DNA from: Ardenticatenaceae bacterium
Lineage (GTDB): Bacteria; Chloroflexota; Anaerolineae; Promineifilales; Promineifilaceae
NCBI GenBank assembly: GCA_020634435.1
Contig: JACKBS010000013.1
Location: 186,001-250,000, forward strand
Direction of reading: 5' to 3'
Length of the DNA: 64,000 bases
Every line of letters starts with the position of its first letter. The stretch's first letter is position 1. Of this stretch, positions 34,496 through 43,446 are shown piece after piece. Under the pieces are notes generated by a model. It was not told the origin of the DNA, made no database searches, and was given only the letters and a program-made list of their open reading frames with translations. Made by a program: the position numbers and the translations under genes.

Positions 34496-36136
34496 CTTGT
34501 TCAACTGTTCCGCTGCAAAATCCATGTCTGCTACCTGCCCCGCCTGGGCCTGGTAGATACCCGGCAGATTTAGCGTGGCGGCCAGGTCTGGATTGCTTTG
34601 CCCGGCACCGATGGCCCAGCGCAGGCCGTCGGCGGCCACTTTGAGGGCGGCGTCCCGGCCGAAGATGCGGCTGAGTGCTTGCCGGGTGGGGATGTCTAGT
34701 GGGATCGCTTCGGTTGGTTTGGCGGTGACCCGTTCGGCGAAAACGGCCGTTCCCTCCGCCAATGCCACCAATTCGCCCAACCGGAACAGCACATGCTGGT
34801 TCCGCGTCAGTCGGTCTACCCGGCACTGCTCAAAAATGACGGCCAGGGCTTGCAGCGCCATCGCCGCAAAATTGGCCCCGTTGTCTGGATTTTCGCGATG
34901 AATGGCGCTTAGCCGGTTGGCCCACTCCTTGTAATAATCGCCGCGCGACTTTAGATGCAGCTGCCAACGGTCGCGGGCCATCGTCCACTCCATAATTTCC
35001 GACGTGCCCTCGTAAATGGTGGTGATGCGCAGGTCACGCTTGATTTTTTCCACCATATACTCTTTGGTGTAGCCGTAGCCGCCCATCGCCTGGATGGCGT
35101 CATCGGCGGCTTTGTTGCCGCCCACGGTGGCCAGATATTTGGCGACGGCCCCTTCGGTTTGCAGCCCTTCTTCGCCGCTGTCCAGCCGCTCGGCCACCCA
35201 CTCAATGTAGGTGCGGGACGCTTCCAAAAAGGCGGCGTTGGGCACGATCAGTTTGTGGGTGTAGCCTTGCTTCTGGCTCAACGGCGCGCCGCCCTGAATA
35301 CGTTCTTGCGAGTAGCGAATGGCGCGGCGCAGCGCTTCCCAGCCGCCGCCCAGACCAAACGCACCGACCATCAGGCGGGTGTAGCCAAAGACCGCTTGCG
35401 CCTGGGCCAGCCCTTTGCCTTCTTCCAGCCCCACCAGCCGGTCGGCGGGTACGTACACATTGTCGAGGAAAAGAGCGGCCGTATTGCTGGCGCGAATACC
35501 GTGTTTGTCTTCCGGTTTGCCTTTGCTGAACCCTTCGGCGTCGGCATCGACGATGAACCAGGAGGGGCCGCCGGGGGCCAGGGCGAGGATGGTGTACAAA
35601 TCGGCCACGCCGCCATTGCTAATCCACTGCTTGCGCCCGGTGATGTGGTAGCCAACCACCTGGCCGTCTTCTTCAACGGGGACGGCCTTGGTGGTCATGG
35701 CGGCCAGATCGCTGCCCGCCTGGGGTTCGGTGGCCCCGTAGGCCATCAGCAGCGCTTCTTCGGCGATACGACCGTACCAATATTGCTTCTGCTCTTCCGT
35801 GGCCCCCACGCTAATCGGATCCGAGCCGAGGAAGGTGGCTAGTACCCCGGTAGCAATGCCTAAATCGATGGAAGCCATCAGCTCGGAGACGCAGTAAATG
35901 TCGTACGCGCCGCCGCCCAGTCCGTCATACTCTTCAGGGATAAAGAGCAGGTGCAGGCCGATGGACATCGGGTCGTACAGCTCTTTGAGTATGTCGTGGG
36001 GAAATGTGTCGTTGTGGTCGAGGTTGAGTAAAAATTCGGGGGTTAACTTGCGGTCAGCATACTTTTTGAGGGTGTCTAAAATCATGTCGCGGGTTTCTTT
36101 GTCAAGACCCACGGCGGTGACAGGTGCATCAATCAT
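34478..36136 (-). CDS. Acyl-CoA dehydrogenase with C-terminal extension
   Basis: The 552-aa flavoprotein leads the megasynthase operon. Core signatures are 'YGATEPQAGSDLAAM', 'KQWISNGGVADLYT', 'IQAMGGYGYTKEYMVEK' and 'TTIYEGTSEIME', where the Glu in YEGT is the standard catalytic base. About 150 further residues form an extra helical domain, as in the larger FadE-like members. Two ATGs compete. At 36142 the GGAGG touches the ATG, while at 36136 it sits 6 bases away, so 36136 is the better start. In the operon it could desaturate or tailor the synthase product, or the CoA ester of it. The gene's last codons are supplied by an intergenic repeat. Confidence 0.88.
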   Translation of the reverse strand: MIDAPVTAVGLDKETRDMILDTLKKYADRKLTPEFLLNLDHNDTFPHDILKELYDPMSIGLHLLFIPEEYDGLGGGAYDIYCVSELMASIDLGIATGVLATFLGSDPISVGATEEQKQYWYGRIAEEALLMAYGATEPQAGSDLAAMTTKAVPVEEDGQVVGYHITGRKQWISNGGVADLYTILALAPGGPSWFIVDADAEGFSKGKPEDKHGIRASNTAALFLDNVYVPADRLVGLEEGKGLAQAQAVFGYTRLMVGAFGLGGGWEALRRAIRYSQERIQGGAPLSQKQGYTHKLIVPNAAFLEASRTYIEWVAERLDSGEEGLQTEGAVAKYLATVGGNKAADDAIQAMGGYGYTKEYMVEKIKRDLRITTIYEGTSEIMEWTMARDRWQLHLKSRGDYYKEWANRLSAIHRENPDNGANFAAMALQALAVIFEQCRVDRLTRNQHVLFRLGELVALAEGTAVFAERVTAKPTEAIPLDIPTRQALSRIFGRDAALKVAADGLRWAIGAGQSNPDLAATLNLPGIYQAQAGQVADMDFAAEQLNKVFGGR

Positions 36137-36557
36137 TTTCATCCTCCGGAAGCAAGAAATAAAAAAAGCACAGCCAACTAGAAACAAGGCAAATGCAGTT
36201 TGCTTTGCTCCCCAGAATTGGCAATGTGCTTTTGTCGAACAAGTGCATCTATGGCGGTTTGCTAATTGCGCATTATTTCACAAGATCTAGTTAGCATTGT
36301 AATTTCTTATGAGAGGCATATTGAGTGACAACTGTCATACGATCAGGATAAAAAAAGCATAATGCATTGTGTCATAAGAAAAACTTTTGGAGGGGGAGGC
36401 TGGGGTAATCAAGTAATTGGTAATTGGGTAATTGACGTTTGTTGTGGAGTGGTGTGGGGGTGGGAAACGGCCGTTTGCCACCCAACTTATGCTAAAATGC
36501 AAAAATCCAGCAGGACAAAGTAGGCGGCGTGGCCGCGCCAGAATAAGGGAAAAAACA
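36137..36557. other. AT-rich intergenic region upstream of the megasynthase operon
   Basis: It must hold the operon promoter on the minus strand, but no convincing -35/-10 pair could be chosen. TGACAACTGTCA near 36324 is an imperfect palindrome. A GTAATTG array lies at 36405-36435. No gene is seen. Confidence 0.5.
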
Positions 36558-37001
36558 ATGAGCGAGGTCCATCGAAGGGATGTTAAGAAGGGACTCTTTA
36601 TCATCTTCATCTTCTTCATTATTTTTGTCTATCAAATGGTGAACATCATAAACTATTTTTCTGAGCAAGTGGCTGAAGCCCGTGAAGTAAGAAGCCTGGA
36701 GTCACTTGAGCTTTTGTGGCACTCTCAGCAACGGGTTGAAGGTCATTCAAATGGCTATTGTGGTGAAATTAATCGTCAAACGTATTTTCTGCAGATTGAC
36801 GCCGCCAATAACCAGCTCATTTTACCTGTTTGGGGAAGCAGATTTTCTTTGATTTCGCGACTGTATTTAACTGCTTTTGATTTAGAAACGGGTGAGACCA
36901 ATTGGAAAACAGTTATAGAGATGGATGGCCCAAGTGAATTTAGAGGTAATTCAAACGGCATTCACATCAATCGATTCGGCAAAATGCCGTTAGCTCGATA
37001 G
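36558..37001 (+). pseudogene. Membrane-anchored protein fragment, perhaps PQQ-like propeller
   Basis: ATG 36558 opens a 147-aa frame with one strong membrane helix near the N-terminus ('GLFIIFIFFIIFVYQMV') and then a soluble part. 'LYLTAFDLETGETNWKTV' looks like one blade of a PQQ/quinoprotein-type beta propeller (A-x-D-x-x-T-G-x-x-x-W). The frame ends abruptly after this single blade. Downstream, short propeller-like scraps such as 'EIYTWQIESFW' (around 37130) occur in another frame. A longer protein broken by frameshifts is the best reading. GC is lower than in surrounding genes. Confidence 0.5.
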
Positions 37002-38247
37002 AAAGTGTATCGTCTTCACGTATCAGTCTCTCCATCCCATCATTCGCTGAAACACGGTCAGAGATTGCTTCGGGGCAGCCGATACGCGCGTTCGGTCAAT
37101 TCAGACTGTTTAGCCGAGTGCACAGGATGAAATTTATACCTGGCAAATTGAATCTTTCTGGCGGTTGGCTTAATGGGAGCAGCGGCACCGATGTGTGGCC
37201 GAAGTACTCAATCCAGGACAATGATTTCTGTTCCGCCTGAAACAACGCTGATTGAGACCATGCTGGAGTATGCTGATTTATTGCGCTGGAATGTTCAATC
37301 GAACCCAGGACCCGTCGCCGTCAACAAACGCCGGGGGATACACCACCTGTTGTGGCGGTAGGTCGTAGACGTTTGTGTTAGATACAAGGCGAGACCTGGT
37401 TGTAATTGCTCTTGGGTTAAATCACGTCAGGCTAATCACGGATTCGCCATGCCCTGTGTCAATGGAGAGGTGCTGATGGATGCGACGTGCGGATGCTGAA
37501 AGTGGGCGTGAGATTCTAACTTCAGCTCACGCTGGTACCAGCGTAAACCTCTGAGACGTGCGCTATATACCCAATGTCTTACTGGCAATGGGAACGCATT
37601 ATACCGACTTCAAACTAGCCTGTGCTACCACTGCAACATCTAATCTGCACAGCCAGAGGTGCCTGGTAACGCCCAGTTGGCACACCAGATGCTGTATTAA
37701 CTGCTTATTTAAATTAGCCTTTGTGTAGATTTTTGTTAAGGGAATTTAGGAGTTTAAATCCAAACCTGAAAAGCATTTTTTGTGACGCAGGTGAAACGTT
37801 CCTTAGCTAAATGCAAACAGAGACACAGCCCGGCAATGAGTGCCCAGCAGAGTGTAGTTTGAAGATGACGCGACAGCGAGGAACAAAATGAACTCAAATC
37901 GCAATTATGATTGGGATCTCGGCACATCTAGATTCTGTCGTCTTAAAAGAGCAATCGGTGGGTAGTTGAATGCTTGGTTTAATGTAGCTACCTTTATACC
38001 TTTACGTGGCCGGTTATAAAACGGTACTCATCCCGCAAACGTATCAGTAAAAGTTGTTAGAGTGCTGCAAAAATTGCGGGAGATTGAAAGATCCTTGATA
38101 TCTTTGTGTCTTTAACATGTGTTGTAGTATTTGTGCAGGCGCTACACCCTGACAAAGCTTTTTGTTTCTTTATGGACATGAGACAACTTTAGAACCGGCC
38201 GTTTCACCACAAAATTTTGAAGGTAATTACTTCAATTACCCAATTAC
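37002..38247. other. 1.2 kb without an intact gene
   Basis: No reading frame longer than about 60 codons is convincing on either strand. The first 450 bases seem to continue the broken propeller gene in shifting frames. The rest is AT-richer than the neighbourhood, lacks the ACGGCCGT palindrome, and shows no clear RNA or mobile element. A GTAATTG array at 38222-38257 closes the region and contains the malQ stop codon. Confidence 0.5.
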
Positions 38248-39768
38248 TCAATTACCTTCTTCACTTAGCGGCACACGGCCGTATAATTCTGTCATCTCCC
38301 CCAACCGCTGAGCAATATCTTGGGTAAGCATGTGCGGCAGGTAGCGCCAGCGCCAGTAGCCGCCGACCTTGCCGGGGAAGTTCATCCGCGCTTCGTTGCC
38401 CAGTCCCATGAGGTCTTGCAGGGTGGCAACGGCCGTATTCGACACCGACGCATACGCCAATCTAGTCATGTCCCAGGAGATGTGCTGCCCGCTAATTTGC
38501 ATGTAGCGGCGGATGTGGTCTCGCTCCGCCTCCGTGGCGTTGCGGTACCAGCCCAGCACCGTCTCGTTGTCGTGCGTGCCCGTGTAGACAACAGAGTTTT
38601 TGTCGAAGGTGTGGGGCAGGAAGTTGCTGTTGCGCTCGCCGCCAAAGGCAAACTGCAAAATCTTCATGCCGGGGAAGTCGAAGGCGTCGCGCAGGGCGGT
38701 GACTTCCGGGGTGATGACGCCCAAGTCTTCGGCGATGAGAGGCAGCTCACCCAGCTGATCCCGCATCGCCTGGAAGAACGCCTGCCCTGGCCCTTTGACC
38801 CACTGACCTACAACGGCCGTTGGCTCATCCGCCGGAATCTCCCAATACGCATCAAAGCCGCGAAAATGGTCAATACGCACGATGTCCGCCTGGGTGAAAC
38901 ACATTTGCAGACGCGCCGCCCACCAAACGTAGCCGTTGTCGGCCATTTTATCCCAGCGGTAGAGCGGATTACCCCAGCGCTGGCCCGTCTCGCTAAAGTA
39001 GTCCGGCGGCACCCCGGCAATGACGGTTGATCCGCCGGTTTCATCCAGGTAAAACAGGTCGGGATTGGCCCACACATCGGCGCTGTCGAACGCCACAAAG
39101 ATGGGAATGTCGCCAATGATCTGGATGCCGCGGTCGTTGGCGTATGCCTTCAAGCTGAGCCACTGTTGGAAGAAGAGGAACTGCAAAAATTTGTGCCGGT
39201 CCACTTCATTGGCTAACTTTGCTCCCCAGCTAGCCATCGCTTCAGGTTCGCGCAGAGCAATCTCGTGCGGCCAGGTATTCCAAACGCCACCTTCGTGGTC
39301 CACGTGATGGTTTTTGAGGGCCATGAATAGGGCAAAATCGTCCAGCCAACTGCTTTGCTCGGCGCAGAACTGTTGGTAAGCAGCTTTCTGTTCGTCAGAG
39401 CCGTGGGTCAGAAAATGTTCATGGGCTTGCTGCAAGAGCGCAGTTTTGTACTCGATGACCGGGCCAAAATCGACGGCGTGTTGGGGGAAGGTGGGGACGT
39501 TGCGTACGGCCGTTTCCGGCAAATATCCATCGCGCACTAATCGGTCCGGGCTAATCAGCAGTGGATTCCCGGCAAAAGCCGAAAATGCCTGGTAGGGTGA
39601 GTCGCCATACCCAGTTGGACCTAGCGGCAAAATTTGCCACAGCGACTGCTTGCTGGCGACCAGAAAATCGACAAACTGGTAGGCGGCATTGCCAAAGTCG
39701 CCAATGCCATAGCGGCCAGGGAAACTTGTTGGATGGAGAAGGATACCTGCGGCACGTTCAAAGCGCAT
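38248..39768 (-). CDS. malQ: 4-alpha-glucanotransferase (GH77, amylomaltase)
   Basis: The 506-aa enzyme moves alpha-1,4-glucan segments between chains. It begins 'RAAGILLHPTSFPGRYGIGDFG', the classic GH77 opening, followed by 'DVWANPDLFYLDE', 'VRIDHFRGFDAYWEIP' (nucleophile Asp in RIDHFRGF), 'IAEDLGVITPEV' (acid/base Glu in AEDLG) and 'YTGTHDNETVLGW' (transition-state Asp). Length is normal for bacterial MalQ. It lies 100 bp downstream of glgA on the same strand, so the two probably work together in glycogen or maltodextrin turnover. Its last residues (GN) and TGA stop are inside a GTAATTG repeat array. Confidence 0.95.
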   Translation of the reverse strand: MRFERAAGILLHPTSFPGRYGIGDFGNAAYQFVDFLVASKQSLWQILPLGPTGYGDSPYQAFSAFAGNPLLISPDRLVRDGYLPETAVRNVPTFPQHAVDFGPVIEYKTALLQQAHEHFLTHGSDEQKAAYQQFCAEQSSWLDDFALFMALKNHHVDHEGGVWNTWPHEIALREPEAMASWGAKLANEVDRHKFLQFLFFQQWLSLKAYANDRGIQIIGDIPIFVAFDSADVWANPDLFYLDETGGSTVIAGVPPDYFSETGQRWGNPLYRWDKMADNGYVWWAARLQMCFTQADIVRIDHFRGFDAYWEIPADEPTAVVGQWVKGPGQAFFQAMRDQLGELPLIAEDLGVITPEVTALRDAFDFPGMKILQFAFGGERNSNFLPHTFDKNSVVYTGTHDNETVLGWYRNATEAERDHIRRYMQISGQHISWDMTRLAYASVSNTAVATLQDLMGLGNEARMNFPGKVGGYWRWRYLPHMLTQDIAQRLGEMTELYGRVPLSEEGN

Positions 39769-39814
39769 AGTGAGAACCTTTTGTAAAGAAATTTCAGATT
39801 TTTGGGGATCGTTA

Positions 39815-39873
39815 TTCGGTAATTAGGTAATTGAGTAATTTGTCGTTCAATTACTTAATTACTCAATTACCCA
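39815..39873. repeat. Self-complementary array (GTAATTG) containing the glgA stop
   Basis: GGTAATTAGGTAATTGAG units and TCAATTACTTAATTACTC complements lie between glgA and malQ. The glgA TAA (39867-39869, minus strand) is part of the right arm. Confidence 0.8.
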
Positions 39874-41312
39874 TTCAACGTTCGGGCCATGGCCCACTCA
39901 TAAAGCTGTTCATATCCGCTGGCAGAACGCTGCCAGGAATAGTCGGCCTGCATCCCGTTTTGCTGGATGCTGTGCCAGCGCGGTTTGTCTACGTTGTAAA
40001 CGTAAATGGCGCGCTGGAGTGCATGCCAGAAAGCGTCGGCGTTGTACTCGTCGAAGCGGAAGCCCGTTTCGCCGTCCTGTACAGTATCGACCAGGCCGCC
40101 CGTGGAGCGTACCACCGGCACGCTGCCGTAGCGCATGGCAATGAGCTGGCCCAGCCCACACGGCTCAAAGAGCGAGGGCATGATAAACATATCGCTGCCA
40201 GCGTAGATGAGCGGGGCAAAGTTGGCGTCGTAGCTCAGGTAGGCGGTCATTTTGTCAGGGTGGTACGAGGCCAGCCGGGCAAACATTTCTTCATATGCCG
40301 GATCGCCGGTGCCCAGCACAATAAACTGGGCATCGCCAGACAGCCCGTTCATGAGCAGGTGAATCACATGCCCGGTAATGTCTAGCCCTTTTTGCCAATC
40401 TAAACGAGAAACCATGGCCACCAGGGGAATGTTGTCTCTCTGGGGCAGATTGGCGCGGGATTGCAGCGCGCGGCGGTTGTGAATACGGTTTTCTAAATGG
40501 TCGGCAGTGTAGGCAGAGGCTAAACGGCCGTCTGCCGCCGGGTCCCATTCTTCATAATCCAGCCCATTCAAAATGCCATGTACATCATACTGGCGATGGC
40601 GCAGCAGACCATCCAACCCCGCGCCACCGGCGGGGGTCATGATCTCTTGGGCATAAGTTGGGCTGACGGTGTTGACCATCGTGGCGTGGTAAATGCCCCG
40701 CGCCATGAAATTGACCTCGTTGTACCCTTCTTCGGCCAGCGAATGGGTTTGAATGCCCATGTAATCAAAAATATGCCAGCTGGTTTTGCCCTGGTGCGCC
40801 AGGTTATGGATGGTAAACACAGAGGCGATGCCGCGAAACTCTTCGTAAGCTTGCCCCGCAGTAGAGAGCCAGGTGAGGGCTGGGGCCGTGTGCCAGTCGT
40901 GCGCGTGCACAATGTCTGGCTTCCATTCCAAAGCGCGGGTCAGTTCCAGCGCTGCCCGGCAAAAAAAGGCAAAGCGGTAGGCGTCGTCGCCGTAGCCGTA
41001 CAGGCTGGGCCGGTTAAAGAGATTGCCCTCGGCCACAAAATAGATGGGCACTTCGCTGTTAGGCAGCTTGCCCTGAAACATCCCCGCGATGAGCATCCCC
41101 GCGCCAGTCGGCACGTTTAAGATGCCGGGCATGGGCGTCACGCCAGGGTAGCCTGCTTCAATTTTTGGGTAAGCAGGCATGACCACGCGCACATCGTGGC
41201 CCATTTCGTGTAATGCTTTGGGCAAAGAGCCGCCCACGTCGCCCAATCCGCCCGTTTTGGCATAGGGGGCCACTTCGGCGCTCAAGAACAGAATCTTTAA
41301 CTTCTCGGACAT
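39867..41312 (-). CDS. glgA: Glycogen synthase (GT5, ADP-glucose)
   Basis: The 481-aa enzyme extends alpha-1,4-glucan from ADP-glucose. It starts 'KILFLSAEVAPYAKTGGLGDV', whose KTGGL loop binds the ADP-glucose phosphates. 'DIVHAHDWHTA' follows and the C-terminal Rossmann half has 'MPSLFEPCGLGQLIAMRYG', with the catalytic Glu. Length is standard. ATG 41312 is chosen over an in-frame TTG three bases upstream. It is the first gene of a likely glgA-malQ operon. No glgB or glgC is in the window. Confidence 0.95.
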   Translation of the reverse strand: MSEKLKILFLSAEVAPYAKTGGLGDVGGSLPKALHEMGHDVRVVMPAYPKIEAGYPGVTPMPGILNVPTGAGMLIAGMFQGKLPNSEVPIYFVAEGNLFNRPSLYGYGDDAYRFAFFCRAALELTRALEWKPDIVHAHDWHTAPALTWLSTAGQAYEEFRGIASVFTIHNLAHQGKTSWHIFDYMGIQTHSLAEEGYNEVNFMARGIYHATMVNTVSPTYAQEIMTPAGGAGLDGLLRHRQYDVHGILNGLDYEEWDPAADGRLASAYTADHLENRIHNRRALQSRANLPQRDNIPLVAMVSRLDWQKGLDITGHVIHLLMNGLSGDAQFIVLGTGDPAYEEMFARLASYHPDKMTAYLSYDANFAPLIYAGSDMFIMPSLFEPCGLGQLIAMRYGSVPVVRSTGGLVDTVQDGETGFRFDEYNADAFWHALQRAIYVYNVDKPRWHSIQQNGMQADYSWQRSASGYEQLYEWAMARTLNG

Positions 41313-41446
41313 CAACAGGCCTTACCTTAGTTTTTGCTGAACTTTGAACTGCTATTTTCCCTGTTTTTGCACATTCTTCAACTGGTTTGCTGATTTTGGT
41401 CTGGTCTGACAGTGATGTACAATATCAACAATATGAGGAGTGTTGC

Positions 41447-42208
41447 ATGTCCGCTCGAAAGATGATTCCCTTTTTGCTGCTAAATATTGTGGTTTCTGCG
41501 GTTGTGGTGCTGGCCATTTTGTATTTGTGGGACAACCGTGAAGGTGGGTCGGAAACGGCCGCTTCCATCCCTACCACCATCACCCCGGCCTTCTTGCAAA
41601 ATACGGCCGTTCCCCAACTAGACATTGCCCCCACCAACACGCCCGAACCAGACGACGGGCCACTTATCCACACGGTGCAGGCAGGGGATACGCTGGGCAA
41701 CATCAGCCAGCTGTATGATGTGCCAGTTGAAGCCATTGTGGCCGAAAATGGCCTGCCCAATGAAAATATTATTTCGGTGGGGCAGCAGCTCATCATTCCG
41801 ATTGGGGGCACCTCAACACCGGAGCCAGTGGCAACGGCCGTTCCTGAAGAAGCGGTCCTGCCTACGCCCATCGCTACCCAGCCGGTTGGTGTGGGGGAAG
41901 CGGTGGTGGAAATTACGGCCGTCATCGGCCCTGGCCAGCTCAGTGATGAAGCCGTCTTGCTCACCAACACCGGCGAATCTCCCATCGCCTTGCAAAACTG
42001 GACCCTCCTCGATGCTGACGGCCACGAGTATCGTTTTGGCCAGGTCACGCTGTTTGCCGGTTCCGATTTGCGCATCAACACAACCAGCGGGATCAGCAGT
42101 CCTACCGCTCTTTTCTGGGCACTCAATGAAGCCGTTTGGACGTCGGGTGAAGCCGTAACCTTGCAAGACAGCACCGGCACAGTCCGGGCCACATTTACGG
42201 TACCCTAA
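41447..42208 (+). CDS. Membrane-anchored LysM and lamin-tail domain protein
   Basis: The 253-aa protein starts at ATG 41447 behind a GAGGAG site. It has one membrane helix (about 8-27, 'FLLLNIVVSAVVVLAILYLW') and a Thr/Pro spacer. A LysM domain at about 75-122 ('HTVQAGDTLGNISQLYDVP...NIISVGQQLIIP') probably binds peptidoglycan or chitin-like glycans. A second Thr/Pro/Val spacer leads to a C-terminal lamin-tail domain (about 160-250, 'LTNTGESPIALQNWTL'). The parts outside the membrane are likely to tether something to the wall. The next small gene begins one base after its stop, so they are co-expressed. Confidence 0.85.
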   Translation: MSARKMIPFLLLNIVVSAVVVLAILYLWDNREGGSETAASIPTTITPAFLQNTAVPQLDIAPTNTPEPDDGPLIHTVQAGDTLGNISQLYDVPVEAIVAENGLPNENIISVGQQLIIPIGGTSTPEPVATAVPEEAVLPTPIATQPVGVGEAVVEITAVIGPGQLSDEAVLLTNTGESPIALQNWTLLDADGHEYRFGQVTLFAGSDLRINTTSGISSPTALFWALNEAVWTSGEAVTLQDSTGTVRATFTVP

Positions 42209-42209
42209 C

Positions 42210-42434
42210 ATGCGTGCATTAATTGATCGCAAGGGCGAGCAGTTTGCCTTTCTCCAGGGCAGCACCCTCATGACCCTGGATGGTGAACCCACCGGCTACC
42301 TGCGCGGCAGCTTCATTGAAGATTTGGCGGGCAACCGCATCTGGCGCGTGGTGGGCGATGGCGTTTATGCCATAGACGGCAGCGAAACGATTGGCTTTTT
42401 TGGTGCGGAGCGGGACGAGCGGTTCGATTTGTAA
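42210..42434 (+). CDS. Unknown 74-aa protein co-transcribed with the LysM gene
   Basis: The gene starts at ATG 42210, one base after the stop of the LysM protein gene. The product is beta-rich with repeated short strands ending in Gly-turns ('GEQFAFLQGSTLMTLDG', 'GYLRGSFIEDLAGNRIW', 'VVGDGVYAIDGSETIGFFG'), suggesting a small MORN- or 4-blade-like fold. There is no signal peptide or membrane helix. I do not recognise the family; coupling to the cell-wall protein is the only clue. Confidence 0.6.
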   Translation: MRALIDRKGEQFAFLQGSTLMTLDGEPTGYLRGSFIEDLAGNRIWRVVGDGVYAIDGSETIGFFGAERDERFDL

Positions 42435-42511
42435 CCAGGCGTGATGCGCACCGGGTGGTCATCGCGCATCCTTTCATCTGTTAATTGACCCAAAAATAAG
42501 CGAGGTAAATT

Positions 42512-43387
42512 ATGCGATTAGGCGCACAAATGAGTGCTGCTGGTGGTTTGTACAAAGCGTTTGAGCGTGGTGAAGAAGCCGGTTGTGAATCGATCCTGGT
42601 CTTTACCAAAAGCAACCGGCAGTGGAATGCCAAGCCCATCACCGAAGAAGATGTTCAGCTGTACCGCGAAGCAGCCGAAAAATATGCCCATATTCATCCG
42701 GTATCGGTTCATGCCAGCTACCTCATCAATATTGCCTCTCCCGATGACGCGCTGTGGGAAAAATCGTACCAGGCGCTGAAGGACGAGGTAGAGCGAGCCG
42801 CGGCCTTCGACATACCGCTGCTGACTTTTCATCCCGGTTCGTTTGTGGATAGCGACGCTGAGGCAGGCATGGCGCGTATTGCCAAAGGCTTAAAACGTCT
42901 GCTGGAAGAAACGGCCGAATCTGCCCCCAACGTCACGGTTTGTGTGGAAACAATGGCCGGGCAAGGGACCAATTTGGGCCACAGCTTTGAGCAGTTGGCC
43001 ACTATTCTCAACGGCGTTGGCGACCATGAGCGGCTGGGCGTTTGTTTTGACACCTGCCACGTTTTTTCGGCAGGCTACGATATTCGCACCCCGGAAACCT
43101 ATGCGGAAACAATGGCCGCTTTTGACAAAACAGTGGGTCTGGGCAAAATCAAATGCTTCCATCTGAACGACAGCAAGCATGAGTTTGGCTCCAACAAAGA
43201 CCGCCACGAGCACATCGGCGAAGGGACCATTGGCAAAGAAGGGTTTGCCAACTTTGTCAACGATCCCCGCTGGGCGGACTTTCCAGCCCATCTGGAAACG
43301 CCCAAAACCGAAAAAGGCGAAGACGGCAAAGAAATTGAGATGGACCCCGTCAACCTCAAAACCTTGCGCGATCTGACCAAGAAATAA
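42512..43387 (+). CDS. nfo: Endonuclease IV (AP endonuclease, TIM barrel)
   Basis: The 291-aa enzyme nicks DNA 5' of abasic sites during base-excision repair. It starts 'RLGAQMSAAGGLYKAFERG' and has the metal-ligand motifs 'VSVHASYLINIASP', 'LTFHPGS', 'VCVETMAGQGTNLG', 'GVCFDTCHVFSAGYD', 'KCFHLNDSKHEFGSNKDRHEHIG' (within 43,150-43,220) and a C-terminal 'HLETP'. These match the three-zinc Nfo family, and the length is normal. AGCGAGGT precedes the ATG. It appears to be transcribed with the upstream genes or alone; there is no repair-gene cluster. Confidence 0.95.
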   Translation: MRLGAQMSAAGGLYKAFERGEEAGCESILVFTKSNRQWNAKPITEEDVQLYREAAEKYAHIHPVSVHASYLINIASPDDALWEKSYQALKDEVERAAAFDIPLLTFHPGSFVDSDAEAGMARIAKGLKRLLEETAESAPNVTVCVETMAGQGTNLGHSFEQLATILNGVGDHERLGVCFDTCHVFSAGYDIRTPETYAETMAAFDKTVGLGKIKCFHLNDSKHEFGSNKDRHEHIGEGTIGKEGFANFVNDPRWADFPAHLETPKTEKGEDGKEIEMDPVNLKTLRDLTKK

Positions 43388-43446
43388 AAGGCCGAACACA
43401 GAGGGGCATACAAAATCTGTGCCACCTGTGAAATCTGTGGACCGCT

